Origin: Cupriavidus yeoncheonensis
Lineage (GTDB): Bacteria; Pseudomonadota; Gammaproteobacteria; Burkholderiales; Burkholderiaceae
Length of the DNA stretch: 64,000 bases
Direction of reading: 5' to 3'
NCBI RefSeq assembly: GCF_905397275.1
Contig: NZ_CAJPUY010000005.1
Location: forward strand, 62,001-126,000
Notes under the pieces: model-generated
Database searches by the model: none
What the model was told of the DNA's origin: nothing
What the model saw: the letters and a program-made list of their open reading frames with translations, nothing else
Translations under genes and position numbers: made by a program
Shown: in pieces, positions 45,932 through 55,977 of the stretch
Position numbering within the stretch: the stretch's first letter is position 1
Layout of the letters: each line of letters starts with the position of its first letter

Positions 45932-46252
45932 TTGAAGCAGCTTGCAATCGTCGCGGCACTGGCCGCAGGACTGCTCACCATTGCCCCGGGCGTCCAGGCA
46001 CGGGTGAATGTCGATATCGGCATCGGGATTCCCGGCGTCGTCTATGCCGAGCCCGCGCCCGTCTATGTGGCGCCCCAGCCGGTCTACGTTGCACCCCAGC
46101 CGGTCTATATGGCCCCGCAACCGGTTGTGGTCGCTCCGGCGCCCGTCCATGCACCCTATTGGCGCGGGCGCGACGATGACGACGACCAGGGCGAACGGAG
46201 ATGGCGCGAGCGGGGCTACCGCAAGCACGGGTGGCACCGGCACGACGACTGA
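45932..46252 (+). CDS. Secreted PXPV-repeat protein
   Basis: A 106-residue protein with a signal peptide (ending VQA), then a Val-Tyr-Pro-rich section with near-perfect VYVAPQP repeats (four units) and a charged tail of Asp followed by Arg, His and Trp (WRERGYRKHGWHRHDD). Start is TTG at 45932 with AGGAG properly placed. Similar small Pro-rich periplasmic proteins are frequent in Burkholderiaceae; the His/Asp-rich tail might bind metal. Function unknown. Confidence 0.75.
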   Translation: MKQLAIVAALAAGLLTIAPGVQARVNVDIGIGIPGVVYAEPAPVYVAPQPVYVAPQPVYMAPQPVVVAPAPVHAPYWRGRDDDDDQGERRWRERGYRKHGWHRHDD

Positions 46253-46315
46253 GCCCGCCCGCGCTGAGCCGGCCCGCCCGCGCCACCGGCCCGCAAACCG
46301 CGCTCATTCAAGCCC

Positions 46316-47356
46316 TCAGTCAAGCCTGATGTTGAGTTGCTGCACCGTGCGCTTCTCGCGCTCGTACTGCTCGGCGGCGAACCTGGTGTACGCCTCGTGG
46401 CTCAGGTACACCGATTCCAGGTCGATGGCCTCGAGCGACTGGATGTAGGCCGGATCCTTCGTCGCCGCCCTGAAGGCGTCGTGCAGGCGCCTGACGACCG
46501 CCGGGTCCATGCCTTTCGGGCCGACGATGCCGACCAGCGAGGACGCGGTGATGTCATAGCCCAGTTCCTTCAGTGTCGGGACGTCCTTGAAGCGCGGGAA
46601 GCGGCTGTCGCCGACGATGGCCAGGGGGCGAATCTTCCCGGCGATGGCGTACTGGCTCCAGCCCGGGTCCAGCACGGCATCGATGTCGCCACCCAGCAGC
46701 GCCATCAACTCCTCCGAGCCGCCCTTGTAGGGCACGAACGTGAATTGCGTGCCCACGGCCCTGGCCAGCTTTTCCATCGCGATGTGCCCGGAGCTGCCGA
46801 TCCCGACCGCGCCATACGAGACCTTGCCCGGGTTGGCCTTGGCATAGGCGAGGAACTCGGCCAGGTTCTTCCACCTCGCGTCGGCCCGCACCACCAGGCC
46901 GTAGCGGTAGTTGGTCAGGCCGATGATGTAGGTGAAGTCCTTGCGCGGGTCGTAGCTGGTCTTCTGCAGATGCGGCATGCGGAAGATATTGGCCGCGACC
47001 ATCGAGAGCACATAGCCCTCCGGCGTGGCGGTCTGCGCCATCACCGATGCGGCCAGCGTGGCGCCGGCGCCCGGCTTGTTGATGGGCACGACGCGCTGGT
47101 CCAGTTCCTTGCCGGCGGCGGCTACCAGGGCGCGCAGGGAGGCGTCGGTCGGTCCGCCGGGCGGGAAGGGGATCCAGAACTCGATCGGCCGGGCCGGGTA
47201 GGTGCCGGCGGCGAGGGCGGCCGGCATCAGCCCCAGCCCCAGCGCCAGGCCAGCCCCGAATCCGGCCCACGCGGCTCCAGCGGCCCCCGCGGCCCCCAGA
47301 AGCGCACGCCGGGAAGCGGACGCCAGACCGTCGGCCTGCTTGTCTTTAGATGCCAT
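46316..47356 (-). CDS. Bug-family solute-binding protein (TTT type)
   Basis: A 346-residue periplasmic receptor. The signal has an SRRALLG twin-arginine motif. Bug-fold features are PARPIEFWIPFPPGGPTDASLRAL, VPINKPGAGATLAA, VSYGAVGIGSSGHIAMEKL and VPYKGGSEELMALLGGDID. Such proteins bind carboxylates for tripartite tricarboxylate transporters. No TctA/TctB membrane genes are nearby, so it is an orphan receptor, as is common in this family. Confidence 0.92.
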   Translation of the reverse strand: MASKDKQADGLASASRRALLGAAGAAGAAWAGFGAGLALGLGLMPAALAAGTYPARPIEFWIPFPPGGPTDASLRALVAAAGKELDQRVVPINKPGAGATLAASVMAQTATPEGYVLSMVAANIFRMPHLQKTSYDPRKDFTYIIGLTNYRYGLVVRADARWKNLAEFLAYAKANPGKVSYGAVGIGSSGHIAMEKLARAVGTQFTFVPYKGGSEELMALLGGDIDAVLDPGWSQYAIAGKIRPLAIVGDSRFPRFKDVPTLKELGYDITASSLVGIVGPKGMDPAVVRRLHDAFRAATKDPAYIQSLEAIDLESVYLSHEAYTRFAAEQYEREKRTVQQLNIRLD

Positions 47357-47619
47357 GCTTTTTGTCTCCTTGCATTGTCTTTTTGTGCTTGTTGCGGAAG
47401 GACATTAGCGGCTTGCCGGCTTCCGGCCAATTGCCGGGCTGATCAGTTGCGTTGGCAAAAAGCACCAGTCCGGCCGGCAGTGTGGCGACCGCGACGGGGA
47501 CTCCGATCCTGAAAAGGCTCCTTACTTCGCTTCGGCATCGGGCCGACTGCCGTGGACTGGAAGCGAGGTGTTCCGCGGGGCGCGGTATAGTAGGTAGAAC
47601 CGCATTCTGGCTCAGTGAC

Positions 47620-49374
47620 ATGATTGCATCCGCAGCTTGGCCGTCATCCACGAATTTGTGCCCGGGATGGCGAGGCGAGATGGCTCACCGCATCGCCGCC
47701 TACGATTGGCGCGGGACCGAACTCGGCGCTCGGGAAGGCTGGTCGGGCAGCCTGAATGCCAACATACAGTTTCTCCTCGGATGCCCCGTTCCCCTGGTGA
47801 TGCTTTGGGGCAGGGACGGCGTCATGGTCTACAACGACGCCTATGCGGCATTCGCCGGAGGCCGGCACCCGTTTCTGTTGGGCAAGCCCGTTGAAGAAGG
47901 GTGGCCGGAGGTTGCGGCATTCAACCGGCATGTCGTGGATACGGTACTGGCGGGCGGTACCCTGTCATACAAGGACAAGCCGCTCACACTTCACCGACAC
48001 GGAAGACCGGAAGAGGTCTGGCTGGATCTCCATTACAGCCCGGTCGTGGATGACGATGGCGTTCCCGCGGGCGTTATCGCCATTGTCTTTGAAATTACCG
48101 AACGCGTGCTTGCGGAGCGAAAGCGGCGCGAAGCGGAGCTTGAGCGAAGCAAGGCCGAGCAAGCCTTGTTCGTGTTGAACCAACATCTGGAAGAGCGCGT
48201 CGCCCAGGAGGTAAGAGCCCGGGCGAACGCGGAGGACCGCCTGCGCCAGATGCAGAAGCTGGAGGCAGTGGGTGGCCTGACCGGTGGCGTCGCCCACGAT
48301 TTCAACAACGTTCTGCAAGTGATTGCCTCGAACTTGCAACTCCTGAGCTTCGCCGTCGGCGATGATCCCCGGCTCCAGGCCCGTATCCATGCCTCCAATG
48401 CGGCGGTGGCGCGGGGCGCCAAGCTCGCCCAGCAACTGCTGGCATTTGCGCGCAGGCAGCCGCTTAGCCCGACAGTGGCGAATCCGCGCAAGATGATCGA
48501 CGGGATGTCGGAGTTGTTGCGGCGTGCGGTTCCCGAAAGCATTCAACTGAAGCTGACCGTCCCTCGTGATATCTGGAATCTGTTCGTCGATCTCACGCAA
48601 CTGGAAAGCGCGCTGTTGAACCTGGTCATCAACTCGCGCGACGCCTTGCGGGGCAACGGGGTGATAGGCATCGAAGTGGCCAATCTGACCGTTCAGGATG
48701 GCGCTCAGGAACCGGCAATCGAGCTTCCGCCGGGAGACTACGTCAGGTTCTCAGTGGTCGACGCGGGCACCGGTATGTCCGAAGAGGTAAAGGCGCGTGC
48801 GTTCGAGCCTTTCTTCTCGACCAAGCCGGAAGGGCATGGAACCGGGCTTGGGCTCAGCATGGTCTTCGGTTTCGTCAAGCAGAGCCAGGGCCAAATTGAT
48901 CTGCAGACCGCCGTCGGCCAGGGCACCACGGTTTCTCTTTACTTTCCCAGGACGCACAAGGAAGAAGCGCCGGATGCTGAGAGGCCGGTCCTGGGCAATA
49001 GCGCCGATGAACTGACGGTCCTTGTGGTGGAAGACAATCCTGACGTGCGACTGGCGGCGATCGACATGTTTGCCCAGCTTGGGCACAGGGTCCTGTCAGC
49101 AAAGGATGGCGAAGCAGCGCTGGCAGTGTTGCAGCGCGTCGAAGGCGTAGACCTGCTGTTTACGGATGTCGTCATGCCTGGCACGGTCCGGAGCAGCGAA
49201 CTTGCCAGGATCGCAAGCCATCCGCCCTACAAGGCCAAGGTCATCTTCGCATCGGGATATACGCGGGACGAGATTTTCCATGAGGGCCGGCTCGATGAAG
49301 GCGTCGTTCTGCTCAGCAAGCCCTATTCCATCGAGGATCTGGCGCGGACTGTCCGCAAGGTATTCGAAGTGTAG
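47620..49374 (+). CDS. Soluble hybrid histidine kinase (PAS-HisKA-HATPase-REC)
   Basis: 584 residues and no membrane segment. In order: a PAS domain (YDWRGTELG through MVYNDAYAAFAGGRHP), a coiled coil (ERKRREAELERSKAEQ), the phosphorylated His226 in GGVAHDFNNVL, ATPase boxes NLVINSRDAL, DAGTGMS, FEPFFSTK and GTGLGLS, and a receiver with Asp516 in LLFTDVVMPG. ATG 47620 is favoured because relatives have extra residues before the GEM segment at 47680. No output partner gene is adjacent. It is divergent from the Bug receptor, but a link is not shown. Confidence 0.9.
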   Translation: MIASAAWPSSTNLCPGWRGEMAHRIAAYDWRGTELGAREGWSGSLNANIQFLLGCPVPLVMLWGRDGVMVYNDAYAAFAGGRHPFLLGKPVEEGWPEVAAFNRHVVDTVLAGGTLSYKDKPLTLHRHGRPEEVWLDLHYSPVVDDDGVPAGVIAIVFEITERVLAERKRREAELERSKAEQALFVLNQHLEERVAQEVRARANAEDRLRQMQKLEAVGGLTGGVAHDFNNVLQVIASNLQLLSFAVGDDPRLQARIHASNAAVARGAKLAQQLLAFARRQPLSPTVANPRKMIDGMSELLRRAVPESIQLKLTVPRDIWNLFVDLTQLESALLNLVINSRDALRGNGVIGIEVANLTVQDGAQEPAIELPPGDYVRFSVVDAGTGMSEEVKARAFEPFFSTKPEGHGTGLGLSMVFGFVKQSQGQIDLQTAVGQGTTVSLYFPRTHKEEAPDAERPVLGNSADELTVLVVEDNPDVRLAAIDMFAQLGHRVLSAKDGEAALAVLQRVEGVDLLFTDVVMPGTVRSSELARIASHPPYKAKVIFASGYTRDEIFHEGRLDEGVVLLSKPYSIEDLARTVRKVFEV

Positions 49375-49778
49375 TTGGCGAGCGTCGAATTTCCAGGCGC
49401 TTTCATGACAAGCTGACGACACCGTTGCAAGGACGCACGCGAACGCAAATATCAGTTCACCGGGCTTCGCCAGCACCCATAATGCTGCATAGCACAAAGC
49501 CTTGCCTGTGCAACTCTTGATCCGGTGCAGTACGCCACGAGACTCGCACAATAGCGGTGCATTGAACCCAACTGCTCACCGGTTTTCAGCGACGTCACGC
49601 GTCGTTGCATGGCCGTGGTGCAGTGAATCCGATCATCGCAATCTTTGGCCTATCGCGTACCCATGGCCGCAGCCGAAACGGAGTTGGGGCGGGGTGTTGA
49701 ATACGCGGTCGTCTTCAAAGGCATCGTGCTGAGGAATCCAATCTTTGCCTCGATCGTTGTGCCACAGGAGCTACCGTG
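49375..49778. other. Gene-free region between kinase and esterase
   Basis: About 400 bp with lower GC than its neighbours and no frame with a ribosome site and protein-like composition. It should contain the esterase promoter; no clear hexamers or terminator seen. Confidence 0.5.
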
Positions 49779-50798
49779 ATGAGATCGCTTCGCCGCTGTA
49801 TCCTTGCTGCCTTTGCACTGGCTGCATTTAGCCATGCTGCGCTGGCCGCCAATGCGCTGTCCTCCTATGCCGGAGACCCCTCGCAGACTTCAGTCTCCGG
49901 CCTGTCATCGGGCGCCTTCATGGCAGTCCAGTATCAGGTCGCGTACTCGGGCTCGGTAATCGGTGCCGGCGTGGTCGCAGGAGGGCCATACTACTGCGCC
50001 GCGGGGAACATCCTCAACACGACGATCTGCATGGGCCAGGTACCGTTCGTGCCGCCCAATCCAGCGCTGATGGTAGCTGCCGCGTCGGGCTTCGCCTCGC
50101 TCGGTCAGATCGACCCGCTGTCGAATCTGGAGAAGGCGAAGATCTATGTATTCAGTGGCACCAAGGATACGGTCGTCTACCAGCAGGCGGTCGATGCGAC
50201 GGTGTCATTCTTCAAGGAAGCTGGTGTCCCGGCGGCCAGCCTGCAGTATGTGAACAGCGTGGCTGCGGGCCATGCATTCATCACGCCGGCATTCGGCAAC
50301 GTATGCGCGGATAACGCGCCCCCTTATATCAGCCACTGCGCGGTCGGCAAGCAGAAGTACGACCAGGCTGGCGCGTTGCTGCAGCAGATCTACGGCACGC
50401 TGAAGCCGCCCGCAAAGAGTCTGACGGGGAGAATCGTGCCGTTCGACCAGCGCGAATTCGCGGCGGCCGGGACGGGCATGGCAGACACGGGATTCCTCTA
50501 TGTGCCCAAGTCATGCGATCAGGGCGCGGCGTGCAAGGTCCATGTGGCATTCCATGGGTGCAAGCAGTCCCAGGCTGTGGTCGGCGATGATTTCTACGCG
50601 AAGACGAACTACAACAGCTGGGCCGACACGAACAACATCCTTGTGTTGTACCCGCAGGTGAATGCATCGACGGTCCCCTTCAACCCGCAAGGCTGCTGGG
50701 ATTGGTTCGGCTATACCGGTGCCGACTACGCGCTGAAATCGGGCGCGCAAATGCGTGCGGTCAACGCAATGGTCAGCCGCTTGCTCGCCAAGCCGTAA
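49779..50798 (+). CDS. Secreted PHB-depolymerase-family esterase
   Basis: A 339-residue exported protein (signal to about residue 24, ALAA). The catalytic serine lies early in VSGLSSGAFMAVQYQ, and an Asp in FSGTKDTVV and a His in NSVAAGHAF can complete the triad. VHVAFHGCKQSQ occurs late. This order resembles circularly permuted polyhydroxybutyrate depolymerases. No separate substrate-binding domain is present, so short oligomers or native granules may be the substrate. ACAGGAG precedes; GTG 49776 is an alternative start. Confidence 0.85.
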   Translation: MRSLRRCILAAFALAAFSHAALAANALSSYAGDPSQTSVSGLSSGAFMAVQYQVAYSGSVIGAGVVAGGPYYCAAGNILNTTICMGQVPFVPPNPALMVAAASGFASLGQIDPLSNLEKAKIYVFSGTKDTVVYQQAVDATVSFFKEAGVPAASLQYVNSVAAGHAFITPAFGNVCADNAPPYISHCAVGKQKYDQAGALLQQIYGTLKPPAKSLTGRIVPFDQREFAAAGTGMADTGFLYVPKSCDQGAACKVHVAFHGCKQSQAVVGDDFYAKTNYNSWADTNNILVLYPQVNASTVPFNPQGCWDWFGYTGADYALKSGAQMRAVNAMVSRLLAKP

Positions 50799-51224
50799 AG
50801 CACAGACAAGCAACGCCCCTTTGCGGGGATGCCACACGGCGTCAATGTCCGTGCACAGCCCGCAAAGGCCGGCCAGGCGACGTATTCGGTCGGAGTCGGG
50901 CCGGCATACCTTGCCGGCATTCCGGGCCAACGCGCCTGCCATTTGCGCTACGTACCTTTCCCGCTACGCGCCTTTCCATTGCCCGGCGTGCGCTCACGCT
51001 TTGAGACCCCGCGTCTGAGGCCGACGCCCGCAGGGCGAGAACCGTCCGATTGTCCACAGAGACGAACAATATATCCACGGATCCGGCCATTCCTTGCTCA
51101 ATGGTGTCACAGAAGCGCCTCAATATTCCCGATGCGTCAGGCGTGGCACCTCGGCTCGGTTCCCGGCATTGATGTGGCCTGACAGAAGGAAGCCAACTCG
51201 TTCAAACAGTCTCTCGATTCCATA
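50799..51224. other. Gene-free region upstream of porin
   Basis: About 425 bp. A short hairpin (CCCC-TTTG-CGGGG near 50817) follows the esterase and may help end its transcript. The 3' part should hold the porin promoter. No coding frame is convincing. Confidence 0.5.
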
Positions 51225-52286
51225 ATGAAAAAGCATCTTCTCGCAGTGGCGGTTGCTGTCAGCACCATGTCCGGCGCCGCATCTGCACAGTCGTCCAACG
51301 TCACGCTCTACGGCATCGCCGATGCCGGCATCAGCTTCCAGAACCACGTGCAAGGCGCCAATGGAGGCGGCTCGGTCACCGGCGTGACCTCGGGTGGCCT
51401 GTCCGGTTCGCGCTGGGGTTTGCGCGGGGTCGAAGACCTTGGCAATCACCTCAAGGGCATCTTCGTGCTGGAAAGCGGCTTCGATATCGACACCGGCAAG
51501 TCCGCCCAGGGCGGTCGCCTGTTTGGCCGCCAGGCCTATGTCGGTCTGCAGGGCGATTTCGGTGCCGTGACACTCGGCCGTCAGCAGAACTCGCTGTATG
51601 ACCTGTTCGCTGCCTATGACCCGATGGCGCTGGGCCCGAGCTACTCCCTGAACTCGGTCGACAACCAGTTCAACGGCCGCGCGGATAACGCCATCAAGTA
51701 CACCGGCAAGTTCGGTGGCCTGACGGCGACCGGCTTCTACAGCTTCGGCCGCGACGTGAACACGGGCCTGGGCGGCGAAGTGCCGGGCCATTTCAAGGTC
51801 GGTACCAACTTCGGCGCTGGCCTGGCCTATGCGAACGGACCGTTCTCGGTGGGCGTCGCCTATGATCAGTTCCAGGGCAGCACCCTTGCCTCATCGGGTC
51901 TTGCAGCCAAGCGTGCTGCAGTGGGCGGGTCGTACGCGATCGGGGATGCCAAGTTGTTCGCCGGCTATCGCTGGATGCGCGATGAAGTCACCACGGGTAC
52001 GGCCCGCCACGACAACCTGTACTGGCTTGGTGCGCTGTACAAGTTCACGCCGGCTTTCACGCTGACCGGCGGTGCCTACTACACCGACGCCCGAACCGAC
52101 AGCAAGGACTCGTGGATGTTCGTGCTGAACGCCGACTACGCCTTCTCGAAGCGCACCGACGCGTACCTGCTGCTTGGCTATGTCAGCAACAAGGGCAATG
52201 CTACCTTCGGCGTGACCGGCACGGCCAATACGCTGCCAGGACAGAACCAGACCGGCGCGATGGTCGGTGTCCGTCACCGCTTCTGA
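51225..52286 (+). CDS. Gram-negative trimeric porin, full length
   Basis: A 353-residue outer-membrane porin of the Burkholderiales type. Signal cleavage is after AQ (residue 22), then SSNVTLYGIADAGISF, SRWGLRGVEDLGNHLKGIFVLESGFD, RLFGRQAYVGLQGDFGAVTLGRQ and the terminal strand MVGVRHRF ending in Phe, needed for BAM assembly. Length is normal for a 16-strand barrel. A terminator follows at 52365. Confidence 0.95.
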   Translation: MKKHLLAVAVAVSTMSGAASAQSSNVTLYGIADAGISFQNHVQGANGGGSVTGVTSGGLSGSRWGLRGVEDLGNHLKGIFVLESGFDIDTGKSAQGGRLFGRQAYVGLQGDFGAVTLGRQQNSLYDLFAAYDPMALGPSYSLNSVDNQFNGRADNAIKYTGKFGGLTATGFYSFGRDVNTGLGGEVPGHFKVGTNFGAGLAYANGPFSVGVAYDQFQGSTLASSGLAAKRAAVGGSYAIGDAKLFAGYRWMRDEVTTGTARHDNLYWLGALYKFTPAFTLTGGAYYTDARTDSKDSWMFVLNADYAFSKRTDAYLLLGYVSNKGNATFGVTGTANTLPGQNQTGAMVGVRHRF

Positions 52287-52364
52287 CGCGAAACAGGCGC
52301 GGCATTTGCGCGCGCCGGGAAAGCTCATATCGACCTTGGAATGTTGCTGGATTCAAGGACGTTG

Positions 52365-52388
52365 GCCGGCATAATGCCGGCTTTTTTT
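52365..52388 (+). terminator. Rho-independent terminator of porin gene
   Basis: GCCGGC-ATAAT-GCCGGC followed by seven T residues, 79 bp after the porin stop. Confidence 0.92.
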
Positions 52389-52472
52389 CGGCTCACCGAC
52401 TTTGATCATGGCGATGAAGAAAGTAGATGCGGGAGACTGTCATCGATCGCAGTGGGTACGGGCCCCTGCCCC

Positions 52473-52814
52473 TCAGCTCTCGGGGTCATACCCAAACTCG
52501 CGGAGTTCCTGCGAGCAGCGGCAAGCTTTGGCGATCTTTGCAGCCCACAGGATGGCAGCTTCGCGCGACGGAAGCTGCAGGACACAGAAGCCGCCGTCGA
52601 ACTCCTTCGTCTGGGGATAGGTTTCGTTTGTGACCGTGCCGTCTGAGGCGACCATGAGTGGTGCGACATCCTTGTTGATACCACCACCGAACACATACAC
52701 GCCTGCAGCCTTCGCCTCGCGTATGACCTCGTGCGCAGCTTCGCTCACGGCGGCAAAGTCCTCGGCGGGGACTTCCATTGCCCTTCCAGGAAAGGAGATA
52801 AGGTATTTCGTCAT
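52473..52814 (-). CDS. YCII-related protein
   Basis: A 113-residue YCII-fold protein: MTKYLISFPG at the start, a helix (AVSEAAHEVIREAKAAGVYVFGGGI), DGTVTNETYPQTKEFDGGFCVLQL and a C-terminal helix with AAKIAKACRCSQELREFGYDPES. This matches the small DGPF/YciI-type proteins often linked to sigma factors or of unknown role; none is adjacent. GAAGGA precedes ATG 52814. A longer open frame upstream lacks the fold. Confidence 0.85.
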   Translation of the reverse strand: MTKYLISFPGRAMEVPAEDFAAVSEAAHEVIREAKAAGVYVFGGGINKDVAPLMVASDGTVTNETYPQTKEFDGGFCVLQLPSREAAILWAAKIAKACRCSQELREFGYDPES

Positions 52815-53600
52815 CGTTCGATCCTTCGGTTGAGGTCGTTGCTGTTTGTGAGGCCTAAGAGTTATGGGGCGATGTGTAACGCGCCCTAATAGGGATGATG
52901 CGCTCTGACATGTGCAGATTCCCGGCATGTAAGCCGTTGATCTTGCATCGTCTTTGCTCTCGTTGGCTGTATGGCTGCGTGACTGACCGCTTCTGGCCGA
53001 ACTCGGTCTGCGGATTTTCAGCCTTCCCCGGCAATCAGCGAAGAACTCTTTTTGACCTCCAGTGGATACCAACGCTCGCCGCCGTGTTCGGGCTATCGCT
53101 CCCGAATGGCAATCATGTGACAAAGGCAGGGCGCAAGCCGCTCAGACGGAACCCTTCGGAAGAGACTTCGCCAGCGCCCCATCGCCTTCAGTTCCGCTTG
53201 ATGTGCGTGGCCCGGCTCATATCCCGCGGTGAAAGAATTTCTTATCTCGACGCAGGAAAGATTTCATGTCGGGCCGCCCGGAGGTTCCGGATAGAGTTGT
53301 TGGTGGCGGATCCGGGACGCCTCAAGAACGTCAGGCAGGACGACCGGGTCGAGGCGGTCCACAGTGAAGCCGTAGCCGTGCAGGTCAGTCCGGCCTGCGC
53401 AAACCAGCGCAGCAGCCGAACGCGGGGGCGACCCGCGTAGCGGTGGCAAGTGGCCATGTGCTTCGGCGTGGCATGCATGGAATGGACCAGAGTTTTACTT
53501 TCCCGGCGCCGGAGAACTCCATATCCGCAGTCGGGGTCAGAGTTCCTGATTGGTGTTTCCGAGCCATTGGTTTACGGCAATTCCTTAGCGGAGGGACAGC
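52815..53600. other. 785-bp region without a recognisable gene
   Basis: Frames exist on both strands (for example 52895-53440 plus and 53264-53449 minus) but are rich in Arg/Ser/Cys and lack ribosome sites. GC is lower than the window mean. It may contain gene remnants. The last 30 bp carry the ribosome site (GGAGGGAC) of the DUF3141 gene. Confidence 0.5.
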
Positions 53601-55919
53601 ATGGACGCAGGAAAGAAGTTGGCGCACGCCCGTGAAGTGGGCCTGAAGACGGGCGTGGTGCTGCAAAAGCGCCTGCAGCATGCGCAAGAGGTATTCAGTC
53701 AACGCGCGCAGGAAGCCATGGCCGACGAGGCGACGACGCCCGCTGGCTGGATGGCCGCTGCGGACCCGACGAACTACTATGCCTACGCGGTCGACGGCAT
53801 GCAGCGTGCGATCCTGTTCTGGGACACGATCAGGCAGCGTGGCAACAACTTTGTCGAGAATGCGGTCCAAGGGCTCAAGCCCGTTCTGCACTTCGAGTAC
53901 GAAACCGTGCTGGACGGCCGCAGCTTCGCCCGGCCCGTCAACTATGCGCTGCTGAAGATCACGCCGCCAGCGGGCGTCACCATCGACAACCGCCGTCGCC
54001 CTTACGTCATCATCGATCCGCGTGCTGGCCACGGCCCGGGAATCGGCGGCTTCAAGGACGATTCCCAGGTCGGCGTGGCCATGCGTGCGGGCCACCCGGT
54101 CTATTTCGTGATCTTCTTCCGTGACCCGGAGCCGGGGCAGACGCTGCTGGACGTGTGCGAAGCCGAGCAGCAATTCATCAGGAAGGTGCGTGCGCTGCAT
54201 CCGGATAGCCAGAAGCCGGCCATCATTGGCAATTGCCAGGGAGGCTGGGCCGCCATGATGCTCGCCGCATCGGATCCGGACGACACCGGGCCCATCGTCA
54301 TCAACGGCGCGCCGATGTCTTACTGGGGCGGCGCCTGGAGCGAGGGCGAAGGTGACAATCCGATGCGCTACTCGGGCGGCCTGCTGGGCGGGACCTGGCT
54401 GTCGTCCCTGACGGCTGACCTGGGCAACGGCAAGTTCGATGGTGCCTGGCTGGTCCAGAATTTCGAGAACCTGAATCCGGCCAACAGCTTGTGGGACAAG
54501 TACTACAACCTGTACCGGAAGGCCGATACCGAGCCGCCGCGTTTCCTGGAGTTCGAGCACTGGTGGGGCGGCTACTACCTGATGAACCGCGAAGAGATCG
54601 AATGGATCACGCGCAACCTCTTCGTGGGCAACAAGCTCTGGAGCGGAGACGTCAAGGATGCCGGCGGGAAGGCGTTCGATCTGCGCGACATCAAGGCTCC
54701 CATCGTGCTGTTTGCCTCGATGGGGGACAACATCACTCCGCCGCAGCAGGCTTTCAACTGGGTGGTGGATGTCTATGGCAGCACCGAGGAGATCAAGGCC
54801 CGGGGTCAGGTCATCGTCGGGATGATGCACCAGGACGTCGGCCACCTCGGCATCTTCGTCTCGGGCAAGGTTGCGCAGAAGGAGCACGCGCAGATCGTTT
54901 CCGTGCTGCAGAGCATCGAGTTGCTGCCTCCGGGGCTCTACGGCATGGTGATCCACGAGCGCAAGTCTGACGGTGGCGTCGAGTATGAGGTCGAGTTCCG
55001 CGAACATTCCCTCGAAGACATCGCGCAAAGGCTCAACCGCTTCGAGCGCGTTGACGAGAAGCCGTTCGAGGCCGTCGCTGCGCTGTCCGAATTCAACCAG
55101 CGTGCCTATGAACTCTTCGCCCAGCCGTTCGTGCAGGCCATGTCGAACGAAACGACGGCACGCATGCTGCGCGAGTTCCATCCGCTGCGGATGCAGAACT
55201 GGGCGTTCTCGGATATGAATCCCTGGATGGCGTGGCTGGGTCACGCCGCCAATGCGGTCAAGGCGAACCGGCAGGCGCTGGACGCCGACCATCCGCTGCG
55301 CAAGCGTGAGCAGGCCGGCGCCGACATGCTCAGCGCAGGCCTCGACGCCTATCGTGCCGTGCGCGATGCGATGACGGAAGCCACCTTCTTCAATCTGTAC
55401 GCGAACATGCTCTCGCTGGTTCCGCAGGACAAAACGTCGCATGCCGGTCCGCCAGCGGTTACCGAGCCACGGGAACTGCCCGAGGTCAAGGCAGCGCTGG
55501 CATCGATCGAGCAGGGCGGCTACGCGGAGGCCATCGCCCGGGTGGCCTGCCTGCTCAAGCGACAGGGCGAGCCGTTGCCGCTGTCGAGGCTCGAGTTGCG
55601 CAAGGAGCTGGTGACGGACTACGCGGAGTTGCTGCCCGAACTGCTGCCCGAGGCGTGGCGCCGGATTCGTGGCCAGCAGGAGCTCATCACGCTGTACGCG
55701 CCGGAGCGGGCGCTCGAGACGCTGCCCGTCCTTTTGCGCGACCAGAACGATCGCCAGCGCCTGCAGGCACTGGCCGAGAAGCTCAGGGATGACGAGCGGC
55801 TGATTGGCCGCGCGCCGACGGCCGAGCAGGCTGCGATGCTCGAGCGAATCCGCTCGGCCCTGTCGATCAAGCCCGATCGGTCACGTCGCGCCGCGGTACC
55901 GTTTGTGCGCGCGTCCTGA
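53601..55919 (+). CDS. DUF3141 protein, PhaC-like alpha/beta hydrolase fold
   Basis: A 772-residue cytoplasmic protein. The first 90 residues are helical and phasin-like. An alpha/beta-hydrolase core follows with a Cys-type elbow GNCQGG (Cys212), an acid in SMGDNITPP (Asp376) and a His in DVGHLGIFV (His415), the spacing and residues expected of polyhydroxyalkanoate synthases (GxCxG). A long C-terminal helical region is unique to DUF3141. It heads a three-gene operon with Pta-like and acetate kinase genes. Polymerising activity is not implied. Confidence 0.85.
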   Translation: MDAGKKLAHAREVGLKTGVVLQKRLQHAQEVFSQRAQEAMADEATTPAGWMAAADPTNYYAYAVDGMQRAILFWDTIRQRGNNFVENAVQGLKPVLHFEYETVLDGRSFARPVNYALLKITPPAGVTIDNRRRPYVIIDPRAGHGPGIGGFKDDSQVGVAMRAGHPVYFVIFFRDPEPGQTLLDVCEAEQQFIRKVRALHPDSQKPAIIGNCQGGWAAMMLAASDPDDTGPIVINGAPMSYWGGAWSEGEGDNPMRYSGGLLGGTWLSSLTADLGNGKFDGAWLVQNFENLNPANSLWDKYYNLYRKADTEPPRFLEFEHWWGGYYLMNREEIEWITRNLFVGNKLWSGDVKDAGGKAFDLRDIKAPIVLFASMGDNITPPQQAFNWVVDVYGSTEEIKARGQVIVGMMHQDVGHLGIFVSGKVAQKEHAQIVSVLQSIELLPPGLYGMVIHERKSDGGVEYEVEFREHSLEDIAQRLNRFERVDEKPFEAVAALSEFNQRAYELFAQPFVQAMSNETTARMLREFHPLRMQNWAFSDMNPWMAWLGHAANAVKANRQALDADHPLRKREQAGADMLSAGLDAYRAVRDAMTEATFFNLYANMLSLVPQDKTSHAGPPAVTEPRELPEVKAALASIEQGGYAEAIARVACLLKRQGEPLPLSRLELRKELVTDYAELLPELLPEAWRRIRGQQELITLYAPERALETLPVLLRDQNDRQRLQALAEKLRDDERLIGRAPTAEQAAMLERIRSALSIKPDRSRRAAVPFVRAS

Positions 55920-55977
55920 CGCCAAGTGCCGGCGGTCGCCGGAATCCAACTGCAAGCTGGTGACGCAGGAGAAAGCC

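Noticed and set aside
53385..55442. Minus-strand open frame of 685 codons opposite DUF3141
   Set aside because: The plus-strand protein has conserved catalytic residues and operon context; the opposite frame has neither.
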